A stretch of DNA of 64,000 bases from Agarophyton chilense (lineage: Eukaryota; Rhodophyta; Florideophyceae; Gracilariales; Gracilariaceae), in the NCBI GenBank assembly GCA_030374765.1, contig JARGXX010000129.1:868001-932000 (forward strand), in the 5' to 3' direction. Shown here one piece after another: positions 23,124 to 34,525 of the stretch (its first letter is position 1; every line of letters begins with the position of its first letter). Made by a program: the position numbers and the translations under genes. Below the pieces are notes generated by a model. The model ran no database searches. It was not told the origin of the DNA and saw nothing but the letters and a program-made list of their open reading frames with translations.

Positions 23124-26100
23124 TTATCCCACTTGGGCTCGGACTATGGTACCCGGCAAAGCCGTGACAGTACGACGATGATACTGTACCACCTTTGACC
23201 GAGATAGGTGCTCTATCGGTTCGTCTGAATCCCATTCGGGGCCGTACGCGTACCAACGGACCAAGTATTGGATATACCCCTTAGGGTGGTAGGAGTGCTC
23301 CAAAATGCGCCCTACCACGAACTCTTGTCGGTACACTTCCCGGCCATCCCGTATGACGGTGTCGCTATTTCCGGGTGGTACCTATCCTTAGCCAGGGGGT
23401 ACCAAAGTGATCACGCGTTGGGCGGCTTCGCTCCGGTCGGATCGTGTAGCGCGCAAGGCAGTCCTCGGCTGAGTAGAATGTCAACCCGACTTCGGCGGTT
23501 CATTTTCCCCAAGTGCCGGGCTTGTTTCGGCGCTTCCCACTCCGGTTGGAGGACCCACACCAGCGGGTAACCCGGGTGGTCGTTCCGCTAATCGGCGTGG
23601 TGAAGCTCGCTTCGGCGGTGAGATTCGCTGGGGCGGTGGCGCATTGTCGCACATCTCTGTCCCACGGCGAGGTTCCGTGTAGTCACGTGAGCGTTCCAAT
23701 GGCTGGCTGTCCGGCGTCGGCGCCGTGGATGTATCCGCCTCCCTGTGCGGGGTACTTGGCGGCGCGTCGTCCACTCGTACTGTATCAGGCTGCGGTGCGT
23801 CAAGCGCATTTGAATTCGGTGTTGCACGTGTGGTGACACCTCGGCGAGTGTTGGTGGCTTTATCCGCAGCTGCGTTCTGAGGCTTGGATAGCGACTGCGT
23901 CGAGTCGTGCAGGACGTCGGTATCAGGCACCCCTGATGGGCGAAGAATGACACGCGACGGTGCGGCGTTTCCAGCGACGGTATCGACCGGATTACGACGG
24001 CTGTCGGGCGCCTCCCCCTCCTTAGACGATGCACCGGAGTTGGTGTCCGTCGGGTGGACTGGGGAGGAGCGACGAATGCCCGACACGATTTTTTGCGGGT
24101 TGGGCGCCGCGGGTAGCGGAAGGTCAGACAAACCCCGAGATGGGTGTGGTAACGCGTAGGGACGCGGGCGGACCTGGGGTAAGGGGGTCGATGAATCCGT
24201 TTCAACGGGAGCAGTCACACCAGTAGGTTGGGATGTTAACGGCGGAGGAGCCGATACCACGCGATCGCGGGAGATGCGTTCGTGATTACCAGCGAGGTCA
24301 ACAACGACAGTGTCGGGAGCCACCGGAATAACCCGAAAGGGGTCGTCGGCAACGGGTGACAGCTTGTGGCTTTCCTCCTTCTCTGGGTTCCAATACTCCT
24401 TGTGGATGAATACATAACCGTCTGGGGCGAGACGTGGCGGCGAGCGAGGGGCTTTGGTATCAAATTCACGCTTGCAAGCGGCCTGGGCTCGGCCCATTGA
24501 ACGCCGTGTGGCGGGAAAGAGCTTCTTGAGCCAAGTTTTCCACACTTCGCGGTAAGCAGTCGGTGACGGAAAGGTATCCAGCGTGGGCTGTGGTTCCAGC
24601 GCCACGGGCGGTGGTGTACGGGACAGTACCAGCTCGAAGAGCGTTAATCCAGTTGTCCTGTGCACCTGCGTATTGTACGCAAAGGTGAGCGCATCAGTGA
24701 ACAAGTCCCAATCTTTGGGGTGGTCTGCAACGTATGAACGGAGTGTCGCAAGTAATGTCCGGTTGAACCATTCGGCCTGCCCATTAGTTTGGGGGTGGTA
24801 AGTGGTCGTGTACAGGTTCTTAATGTACAAGATGCGACACACATCCTCGAAGAAACGAGAGGCGAACTGTCTCCCGTTATCGGAGAGGAGGTTGACCGGT
24901 GGGCCGTAGACGAAGACCCAATATAGGACGAAGGCTTGAGCCACGCTCATAGCGGAGATCTTACACAACGGTACGGTCCGGACCAGCTTTGAGAAGCGAT
25001 CCGTATTTACGAGTAAGAACTTGTAATTCCGCTTAGTGGTAAGGAAGGGACCGAGTATATCGATGGCCACAAACTCCAATGGAGCGCGAGCTGGAAACAG
25101 CTTCAACTTCGTCGCATAACGGAGGAGTTTGACACGGTTCCGAGCGCAATCGGTACAAAACCGCACCGTTGCGTAGCAGTCCACTACCATGGCAGGCCAG
25201 TAGAAGTTACGGCGTAGGGTGAGGTAGAGTTTCCGTCCCCCGACGTGGGCACTCAGTTTGGAGTAGTGCGACAACCGCAAGACTCTCGAATGGATGTTAT
25301 GCGGTACCACGATTTGTGGGTGCGATCCGACGGTTCGTGCAAGGTATCCGGGGTCATTCACCTGAAACGGGAGAGTACCTCCTCCATTGAGTTGAGCGCG
25401 GACCTTCGCGCAGAACGGGTCAGCGAATTGCTCCCGTATTATCTCCTCTGGAGTAATAGGCACGAAGTTCCCTGGTAAGGATTTCTCGGAATCTTCCGAG
25501 AGAAGAAAGTCGTCCACTTCGGAACCGGAATCTGAAGAGTCCGTGTCTCGTTCCTCGTCCTCGATGGTAGAGTCGTCGCCATTCACTGCAAAGCAGGGTA
25601 TTTAATCGTCTTTGACGGGTAGTGCTTCGCCAGTAGTGACCAGGTGGGAGAGAGCATCGGCTTGGGTGTTGCACGATCCTTTTCGGTACTGCACGTCAAA
25701 GTCAAATTCCGCTAGACGGAGACGCCAACGCATCAAGCGGCCTGAAGGCTCCGAGATGGAGAGTAGCCATCGAAGCGATGCGTGGTCCGTGAAAACGGTG
25801 AAATGATTACCCATGAGATAGGAGCGCATCGTTTGTAATGCCCACACTGCTGCAAGGCATTCCTTCTCCGAGACGGAGTAATTTTTCTCGTGGACGTTTA
25901 GCGACCGGGACCACTACCCTACGTGGCGTCTTTCCCCATTGGGTGCAGTTTGAAACAGAGCACAACCTACTTGGTAGTCGCTGGCGTCCTTATCTACGGT
26001 GAAGGGCCTTCCAGGCTTGGGCAACGAGAGGATCGGGGCAGAGATGACAGAATCCTCAAGAGATTTGAAAGATTCCGTTTGAACGGGGGTTAAGGGGTCC

Positions 26101-28142
26101 AGTTTTGGGGGTTGGCCTTTCCGCAAAATCGCGTTTAACGGTGTAACCTTGTCCGCAAAGTGCGGGATGAATCGTCGGTAGACGTTTGCGAGTCCCAGAA
26201 AGGAACGAAGCTCGGTTGGCGTCCGCGGTTCTTTAGCCTCTTTGAGTGACTTAACCCGAGTCTCCTCAATTGTAACACGTCCTGGACGGATAACATGGCC
26301 GAGATACTTCACCGTGTCCGTGAAGAAGTCACATTTCTTCAACTTAAGAGTGACACCCGCATCTCGAAGCGTGGTCATTATATCCCTCACATGAGTGAGA
26401 TGTTTGTCCAGATTATCTGAGAAGACGAATATATCATCCAGGTAGACCAGGCCGGTATGCAATTTGAAGCGGGCCAATAGGATGTCGATGGATCGCTGGA
26501 AAGTAGCGGGGGCGTTGGTAAGACCAAAAGGCATCCGTTTGAAACGGTAGAGACCGGAGTGACACGCGAAAGCGGTTTTATCCTGGTCTTGCTTCCTTAA
26601 CGGAACATGCCAGTATCCCCAATTGGCGTCCAGGGTTGTAAAGACGGTGGCGGTTCCCAGCGAGTCAATGTACTCGTCCATTCTTGGGATTGGGTACACG
26701 TCCTTGACGGTGACGGCATTCAACCGACGGTAGTCGACGCAAAACCTCCAGGAACCATCCTGCTTTGGAGCCAGTACTACTGGAGAAGCCCACGGCGACT
26801 GAGCCAGTTCAATGACTCCTGCTCGAAGCATTTTATCCACTTATGCCTTTTCCTCCGCGCGTGCGGCGGGTCCGGCACGGTACGGGTGCTGAGAGATGGG
26901 TCGGGTGTCCGGTAGCAAATCAATCCGGTGTTCCGTAGTGGCAATCTCACCAAGGGAGCCGTCCCACATAGTGGTGAAGTCCCTTAAAAGTTCTCGCAAT
27001 CGATGGCGGTATGACTCCGGGACGTGGCTGAGATCCATGTCCTCGAGTTCTTGGACTGGATCGGGGCGGTCACCACTCGTTGAAACGGGCTGCGTCTTTG
27101 ATGTTACAGGTTGAACCCCGGGTACCGGTGCTGAAACGGGTTCCGGGCTGTCCCCCTCCTTAGAGTGAACGAGTCCGAGAACGTCAGCTGCGGTCAGCTT
27201 TGTCGGCACCATAGCGATGGGGTGCGGCATGATGGACCCTATCATTTGGTTCTTCACCAGATACTGGGGTACAGTTCCTAGATTGGCGATCAGCACCTGA
27301 AACGGTTGGTTTTGCTCCACATGGACGATTCCATTCGCAATTGCGAGGCTGTGCATGTCATACAGTGACGACAATGGTTGCAATACCCGGAGTCCGTGTT
27401 GACGGGAGGTTACTTTCACTATCATTTGGGACTCAGGCGGGACGCACAACGACGCTGCGACGCGGAGCTTATTAGATTCACGGTTATCCAGTCCAGGTTC
27501 CTGTGCTGCCGGTAGCGGGACATGCTTCTTCGTGGCACGCCTAAGCGGACGACGGACGATCGGAGTGGACGATCCATCCTCCATCTCGACACGCCGTTGG
27601 CGGGGGAAGATCGCTTCGACGAAGCGGTCGCAAAAGTCGCAACCCAAAATGACTGGGGCGGCTAATTTCCGACATACGACGAAGTCGAGTTTCACCACGC
27701 GAGCGCCAACGCGGACTACCAGTTCTATGAACCCCACCGTATCCAACGGTTTGTTGTTCGCGTCAGCGACCTCCGGGACGTGGTCGCGGCTGATCGTAGG
27801 CTGCAAAGCAAGCGGTAACACTTCCTCCCCGACAAAGTTCGGACCGGCACCGGTGTCTAAGACGGTAAGGTGTCGCACCATAAACTGGGGTGAAAGGCAA
27901 AGGTCAGCATAGACCTTGTAGTTTCTCTTGGCCATCACCAGAACTCTATCCGGGAACCGGTTATGGAAGACACGTTTCCACGGACGACGCAGAATACTAA
28001 AGTGTTCCGAGTTCACGTCATTGACGGCCTCTTTCCTTGAAAGGATTTTGACCGTGTAGCGAGGCTTGGACGCCTCGGGCGCCGTCGACCTCGACTCTGA
28101 GGGCGCCCCTCCTTGATAGGAGACTCCCACATTTAGTTTTTC
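23124..28142 (-). pseudogene. pol: Pol of element B, several in-frame stops
   Basis: Homologous to A's pol along its length: D-T-G-A protease, RT with Y-L-D-D-I-F, RNase H, integrase with D...S-D-N-G-R and E replaced context Q-A-E-W-F, and a chromodomain at 23124-23336 with Y-L-V-R-W-Y-A. One minus-strand frame carries stops at about 26841, 25914, 25602 and 23481, and more before the chromodomain. The number of stops fits an old copy. Confidence 0.9.
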
Positions 28143-30193
28143 TGGGCCTGCTCCGCCGGAGGCGGCTGCTCAGAACGTTGAGCAGGCAAGGCCAGGGCAT
28201 CAGATCCAGAAGGTACCGCAGAAGCGGTGGGGTGACCGACCACGTCGGTGACACGGGATTCCGGTGCAGATACCACCCGAGCTCGGAGAAGCGACACGTG
28301 ACGTGGAACATCCGTTCGAGCACGGATATACGATGCAATCGGAACAGCTGCTTTGTCCTCCGGGGATAGGGCCTCGTAATTGACTACGACTTGTGCCCAT
28401 TCTCGGAGAAACAACACACGTTGTGAAGAAGTATGGCCTGGTTTGTAGAAGAGATGACAAATCAGACCAGAAGCCGGCGTTGGGTGGCGAGGCTCAGCGA
28501 ACTTCACCGCGGGGCGGGTAGCTCTCCAACCAGGACGCGAAAAGCGGGCATTGCTACTCTCGTGTGGGACGCGTGGCGCACGGACGCGACCATTATCCGC
28601 ATAGAGTAGCGTGTCATCCTCAATCACGTATTGTGATTCGTCCAAGGTTGAGGGTAACTCCGTTGTCGGGATGGAATGAACGTCGCTATGGGCTAGCTGC
28701 ACGTTATCATAATCCCATCAAGAGGCCTGTTCGTCGATCATCGAAGCTGACGGGGTACCGGGTTGTAACATCAACGCTTTTGCGGACCTAAACCTGGATC
28801 CAGGAGGGCGGGCGCGCAGGGCTTCACCTTCTGCGCGAGCGAACTGCACTAGTTCCAAGTACGTGGCTTTGGGTCTATCTTCTCGACGTCGAGCAACAAG
28901 AGTCCGGATCGCCGGGTCCAAACCATCGACAAACATGGTACAACGCTATTCAGCGGGGTAAACATTGCCACAGCGGTGGAAGGCCTTTTTAAGGCGCGAC
29001 GAATAATCGGTTTCCCACTCGCCTGGACGTTGACGAGTGTCCCGCAGGGCGCGTATCGCCTGCTGAATGGCGGAGTTAGTAGCATACGACCTCAGGAGGT
29101 ACTGAACTGCTTCGGGCCAGCAGGTTACCCCTCCTTCGGACGCGCGTGATGTACCTCTGACAGAGTGATACTGCTCTTCTGCAAGCCCACGTAAGAAGTA
29201 CGGTAAGGCAATGTAGGCCTGTTCCTCGTTCATTCCAAGGGTATCAGCTTCTGCGACAAAGCGTGCCAAGAAATCCAACACCAATATTGGGTCTTCTCCA
29301 GAAAACAACTGGTTTCGTAGTGAGAGCTGCATTCGCTTAATGCAGTCCTTCACTCTTCGTGTACCACGGGGTGTACGATCCAAAGAGGAGTCCTCCAAAC
29401 GGTAGTACCGGTATGATAAGAGCTTCTTAAAGAGCGAATTGGTCGGTTTCAGCTCCTTCAAACCTGTGTGCTTCCTTCCCTTCGTGCGGGCGCGGATCAC
29501 ACCATGGGTGGCTGTTGACCGCTTAGAGCGTGAGGAACGCTCACGGCGAGCTACTTCCACCGATGATTCGGAAGAGTCGGACTCCGAGGACGAGGAGTCT
29601 GACGGTTCGGGATCCGTGTGTCTTCGCTTCCTTCGAGCCGGGCAGTTCTCTTCCTTGGTTCCCTTGTGAGATACTGCAACCGGCTCGACCGGATCATTCC
29701 CCGACATCAGGGTTTGTTCCAACGTCTCGAGACGGCTTTGGACTCGCGAGAACTTGTCCGCGACGTCCTTGACAAAGGCCGAGGGTCCACCAAGGGACTC
29801 CAGAATCGAGTTCACATCCGCACGGAGGACACGGAGGTCCTTAGAAAAATCCTGCGTAGCCGTGTCATTCACCTTCTTGCGAAGGGAATCGAACTCCTCT
29901 GCAAAGATGACTTGAGCTTCCCGCATAGAGCGGAGTTGCTCTTCCACAGCTGCAAGGCTGGGACGGGAGGTGACATCCCTAGCCGGGGAGAGCATCTGGG
30001 CGGCGGCAGACGCCGGTCCTGCTCCACTTGCTGGGGGTGTCGAATCAGAGACAGGAGGTCTCGAGGTCCTTCCACCTGGCACGCCAGTCGATCCACTGGT
30101 ATGAGACCGTGAACAGACCGGGATACGGGATGGTTGCGATGGTTCCGGTGCACCGGTTTGACTCCGCGTCCTCGGACGGTCTTTGGACGACAT
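28133..30193 (-). pseudogene. gag: Gag of element B, two in-frame stops
   Basis: ATG at 30191-30193 (M-S-S-K-D-R-P). Capsid-like region as in A. Stops at about 28946 and 28718 break one otherwise continuous frame to 28133. The zinc knuckle is degenerate: its second and last cysteines are replaced (C-H-L-F...G-H-T-S-S-Q-R), so it should not bind zinc normally. Confidence 0.85.
28136..28142 (-). promoter_or_regulatory. Candidate -1 frameshift site, gag to pol of element B
   Basis: Minus strand GAAAAAC directly before the gag TAA; pol is in the -1 frame. Equivalent to GGAAAAC in A and C. Confidence 0.5.
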
Positions 30194-30339
30194 GAGATCA
30201 GAATCCGTTACACGTGAGTATCCAAACTCGATCGGCTAGTGGGGCCAAGCAACTTCCTCAAAGAGGGCAACTGAGATCCACCTCAAATTGTGAGTCCTCT
30301 TTCCGATTAATCGTGACTGAGTGTGCCCGACTCAAACTT

Positions 30340-30355
30340 CTAAGTCGGGAGACCA
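30340..30355 (-). other. Primer-binding site of element B
   Basis: Minus strand TGGTCTCCCGACTTAG, three bases from the 5' LTR. Identical to A's site. Confidence 0.75.
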
Positions 30356-30358
30356 GTT

Positions 30359-31244
30359 TGTAGGACAACGCTTGGAGCGGAGACACCACGAAGATGTTCG
30401 GGATCTTCCTCTCTTGAGTGACACGCCTCAGGCGGAGGAGACGCGTCCCAGCGGAGCACAGAAACAGAGCCACTCTGGAAAGGCACGACGGAGTCGAGTG
30501 TAAGACCGAGGCCATTCTGGCGGGATATACCTAGAGTGTTTAGGTGAGCACGGCACAGTCCGGGGTGTGACCAATCCTATGCGGAGCGGTACCACGACGA
30601 TCGTCGGAAAAGGAGCGAGGAAACACTCGTATGAGGTGGACGAGCGAGGTGAGTGGTGCGGCCACTCACGAGAGGCAAAAAGGGGAACATGAGGAAAACG
30701 GGGGCGAAACCCTATACAGGGGCGAGACTACGACAAGTGTCGGCGTTTAAATATGAACCCATGGTGGTGGTAGCACTCTGGTCGACAGAGGGGTGGATGA
30801 ACTAACGTGCGACGGGCGCTCACGCAGTATGCGGTGAAGACGCGCCGAAGGCGAAAAGTTCAGAGCCAAGACTCCCTCCTTGGTCTCCCAAGAGGGTGTT
30901 TACTGGGGAGCAGTGCTCAACCTCCTAAGTAGTGTGGCGCGCGGCCCCTGACAGTGGGCGCGCGCCCGAAAAATAGACACTAAATAGCGATAGCGTAGCT
31001 AAATAAATACTAAAAAATACTAAATAATACTAACCATTAGGTAGAACCCGGGCCACGTGTGGCACGCCTCGTACTCGAGCGTTGGCATCCGTGCAGTCCA
31101 CGTGTTCCACCAGTGTGACCTTCCGGTCCTAACCGGCCGTCAGCACGAAATAGCGGTATAGCTTGTCATAGCCCAAGCTATTCCTCAAGCGAGCGAAACT
31201 TCTAAGTCCTGCCAAGAAACCCCCTTGAAGGGCATTGTCCTTCA
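30359..31244 (-). repeat. 5' LTR of element B
   Basis: 886 bp. On the minus strand it starts TGAAGGACAATG and ends GTTGTCCTACA. Matches the interrupted 3' LTR at 7694-9230. Confidence 0.9.
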
Positions 31245-32086
31245 GATACGTATCTGGTACCAGTCTTTTTGAGAGAATTTCTGGTGCTCGCTATATGTTT
31301 TTCCTCAATAACTTGCCTTTCTCACTGCTGACGTTGCTTGCTTGCTGACATGATTACGTTTACTCGGTCCTGATTTTATGTGATACATTGGAAACATTAT
31401 GAGAGAAGGACTGAGGTATTTCAAGACTGGATATTTTTTGGACAGTAGCGCATGGACACATTTATATATTGGGCACGAAAGGTAGCTCGAATACTTACTG
31501 CAAAGGAATGGAAGAAGCGGTTATTGAGAGGAGATGCCCGTTTTAGCGTCGTCGTCATTGCAGAGATTTGGTCACAATCGCCGCGTACGTTGCAGCAAGA
31601 TTTGGCGCGAGTGTGGACTGAAGTTGTGAAGTTTATACTGCATATCATTTTGTGGCGTCTATATATAGACGCCACAGAGTGGCATCGAGATAAGATTTGC
31701 CCGCTTGTGTACAGCGTAATAACCCGGTGAAACATGATGGCCCGCTTATTCAGGTGTGAACATGTGCAGCATTACGCGTTTCTTATAATATGTGAGAGCT
31801 GCGCAATGCCGCACTTTTTTGTTGTTATAACTGAGATTGAAGAATTTGAGACGGTCTCTCTTCATATCGGAAGAAGGATTGAAAAAAGGTATATATTAAT
31901 CGGAAGAGACGTGATAGAAGATGAATTTGAAAACTTCTGGAGAGCGCAGCGATTTATGTTATATTGACGTAATCATCAAGGAGCGATGCAGTGCGATCAA
32001 TGTAAACTACGAGACCATTTGGTGCCATTTAAACCTGGGCGGGCCATTTGTTTGTGAGAACCCATTCGAACAGCCCGTGAGACGTA
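31245..32086. other. Intergenic between element B and the Tc1-like transposon
   Basis: No gene supported. Short ORFs overlap on both strands (31421-31735 minus, 31452-31730 plus). Contains a perfect 26-bp palindrome. Confidence 0.4.
31651..31676. repeat. Perfect 26-bp palindrome
   Basis: Each half reads TGTGGCGTCTATA on its own strand, meeting at a TATATA centre with no spacer. Confidence 0.9.
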
Positions 32087-32210
32087 AAGTCTGTTTCAAA
32101 ATCATATCCCTCGCGCAAATTTTCCAAAAATTGACGTTTTGGCTACAGTAAAACTAACAAAATCAGTGTGAAAAAATTTTCAAGTAAAAAAACTGTTTCA
32201 AAAACATAAC
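32087..32210 (+). repeat. Left terminal inverted repeat of the Tc1-like element
   Basis: Outer and inner direct repeats of a GTTTCAAAA core about 100 bp apart. Pairs with 33301-33426. Confidence 0.75.
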
Positions 32211-32242
32211 GTTTATTGCATTCTTTTTATTCTAACGCGAAT

Positions 32243-33233
32243 TCAGTAGTTTATTTTTGCTCCTTTAGCCTGTATAACACTTTTACAACGCTTTGGCATT
32301 GATTCTATAAAAGGATTGATAGAATTACAGTCAATCTTTTCCCAGCAATCTTTGATACAATTTTTTAGATCAAAAACTGTATCAAATTGCCTTCCTTGCC
32401 CATAAACCATTCGGGCCAACATTCCCCAAATGTTTTCGATAGGGTTGAGGTCAGCAGAGCGCGCAGGCCATTCCATAACCGACATATTTAGACTATTGAA
32501 CCACTGTTTCATAGAATTAGACTTATGCACAGGTGCATTATCTTGCTGAAAAATGAATTCTTCTTCGTGCATACAGTATGCAAAATGTAAAAGATAGTTT
32601 TCTAGAACCTCAGTATTCTTCTCAGAGTTCATTGTAGTTTCAACAAAAAGCAATATCAGTTGCTCCTTTCGTACTTTCGTAGAGATTACAGCCCAAACCG
32701 TTACTGATGCGCCTCCTGAATGCCTGGTCACAAATTCTTTCTTTTCTTTTCGTAGATCATGCCAATACATTTATAGCAATCTGGAACATCAAGATTAAAC
32801 TTTTTTTCGTCGAGAAAGATAACATTATTCCATTCCGTTTTCCAATAAGCCTTTCGAGCACACCAATCAACTCGATTTTTCTTGTGAACATCTTTTAAGA
32901 GAAAATTTTTCCTCATTTTTGTGTACTTGAACAAATGTTGACGGTTGAATTCACGCCATATTGTATATCTTGATAGAGCAAACCATATTGTAGGTCTTGA
33001 TAGAAGAAAATTTAGATTTTTGACAATTTTACCGCAAGATGAAGTGTTTCGGCATAGTTATCTCTTAATTATACGCTTATCGGCTGGGGATAGTGACGTG
33101 ACGTAGGACGGCCGGTTGACCGCTTCGTTGCGTATGTAGCGGGATTTTTGATGAAGTTGCTGATTGTTTTTGGGCTGCGCTTGGGTTTTCGGGCTATATC
33201 TGCTGGAATCATACTCTGACCTACTAATGCCAT
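32243..33233 (-). pseudogene. Tc1-type transposase, frameshifted
   Basis: The likely start is the ATG at 33231-33233. The N-terminal part has a helix-turn-helix-like K-T-I-S-N-F-I-K-N-P and K-R-S-T-G-R-P, as in Tc1 paired-like domains. A middle piece (32728-32934) has F-L-D-E-K-K-F with the first catalytic Asp. The last piece (32243-32770) has Q-Q-D-N-A-P-V-H and D-L-N-P-I-E-N-I-W; 34 residues separate the second Asp from the Glu, the DD34E spacing of Tc1. The pieces are in different frames and a stop follows the N-terminal block, so it is inactive. Confidence 0.85.
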
Positions 33234-33300
33234 GATTTACAGCTGTTCAGAGCGTGTCAGAAATGCACCACGAGCCATAATTGAGCAAATGATTGTTTAA

Positions 33301-33426
33301 AGGATATACTTTTGAAACAGTGTTATTGACTTGGTGGTTTTTATTTGTTGTGAAATGTGCTCTACAGTACGGAAAATGCCATTTTGGTGCAGTTTTTGTA
33401 GAGGGATATGTTTTTGAAACGCACGG
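33301..33426 (-). repeat. Right terminal inverted repeat of the Tc1-like element
   Basis: Inverted copy of 32087-32210 with the same outer/inner layout; moderately diverged. Confidence 0.75.
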
Positions 33427-33428
33427 TA

Positions 33429-34525
33429 CCATTAACTTTGCTTGTTCGATTCCTTTAATGCCTCTCCGCCCTGATGTCACATCATTCCAACCCGCCTCCA
33501 CGGCGATTGTAGGGGCCTATTCGTGGCTTACCCGTGGGGAGAGTCCTGTTCAATTGGCCATGACGCCAGACGTGCAATGCCATGAGGAGTCGTGGTGTCG
33601 GGCGTTACTCCCGGCGCAGACATGGCAAAAACCTGTACATGGCTGTACACGTGAAATCCCGAAATTTGCGATTTAGCTCTGAATGCTTCTTACAGACGTT
33701 AATTTACTGTACGTAATTCTTAAAAAAATCAAAATATTCGTTCACGCTCATTCACGTTTACGCTCGTTCACGCTTGTTAAGAACGGCCCTCACAACAGCT
33801 TACTCAACGCGAAACGCATTTGCGTTATGTGCTGGGTTTGTGGTTCTAAATAAATATTTTGCTACAGTGGCACTTCCGAAAAATACCATTACTATATTAG
33901 TTGAGTGCAACTGTAGGGCCGATGTGTGTCGCTTGCACTAATATACACGAAGCGGCACGCGTTTCACTCGTGTGTTTAACACGCCTCAAAATACTACTGT
34001 GCAATACACGATTGCCACCTGGCACAATGCCGCCGGCGCTGCATACTAAACCTCACCCTTGCCGCGCCCCGAGACACTGGGGACGGAGAGAACAAGGGGG
34101 GACCCCTTGTGCCCGCTCGATCTTCCCCGATTCCACCGCGCGCTTTACGAGCGCATACTACACTTTCGACCAACAGCCCTCCCGCTCTGCGTACGACTGC
34201 CTTAAACAATTACTACTTTTGATTGAAAAGGTTTTTTATTTAGGGTATGTTTCGATTGGGTTTTGGGCTGTCGGACTAAAAACACATTCATGCTTGCCCT
34301 GTTGGGGAAGTGTATCTCATGCTTGTTATACGTATGAGCCAACTCTGCGGTAGATTACATGCTCAGACCTGGAAGACTTGATCTGTAGTTGGATGACAAA
34401 TATACCGCCAACTTGGCGGAATGTGCCACCGACTTGTACATGTTTAAAGCCTTGGTCAGATTTGTACGTTGTGGCCATGAGGCGCACTTGGTGATTCCCA
34501 CGTCTCCAGACACCAACGCCGAAGC
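33429..34525. other. Intergenic, upstream of the multicopper oxidase
   Basis: No gene supported; short ORFs only. A short run of TTCACGCTCA-like repeats lies at about 33741-33779. A weak TATA-like element (ATATACC, about 34400) is about 125 nt before the oxidase ATG. Confidence 0.4.

Larger units (their letters stand above)
7694..31244 (-). mobile_element. Ty3/gypsy chromovirus B (minus strand), carrying two nested insertions
   Basis: Element B reads right to left: 5' LTR 30359-31244, primer-binding site, gag, pol with chromodomain, an opposite-strand ORF, polypurine tract, then 3' LTR. The 3' LTR is split by a solo LTR (7718-8364) and the antisense ORF is split by element A (9698-21468). 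Without these insertions B is about 11.1 kb. Its LTRs start TGAAGGACA and end GTTGTCCTACA. Flanking 5-mers (GAATT at 7689-7693, GATAC at 31245-31249) do not match, so the target duplication has decayed or been rearranged. Gag and pol hold several in-frame stops, so B is a dead, older copy. Confidence 0.9.
32087..33426 (-). mobile_element. Tc1-like transposon with IR/DR ends
   Basis: 1,340 bp flanked by TA at 32085-32086 and 33427-33428, the Tc1/mariner target. Terminal inverted repeats have GTTTCAAAA(A/T)CATATCCCTC six bases inside each end. An inner repeat ACTGTTTCAAAA follows on each side (about 32192-32210 and 33301-33323) in direct orientation to the outer one. It contains a decayed transposase on the minus strand. 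Confidence 0.85.

Noticed and set aside
7689..31249. Target duplication of element B
   Set aside because: Flanking 5-mers GAATT and GATAC do not match.
33901..34353. 150-codon plus-strand ORF before the oxidase
   Set aside because: Low-quality composition, no motif, and it ends in the probable promoter region.
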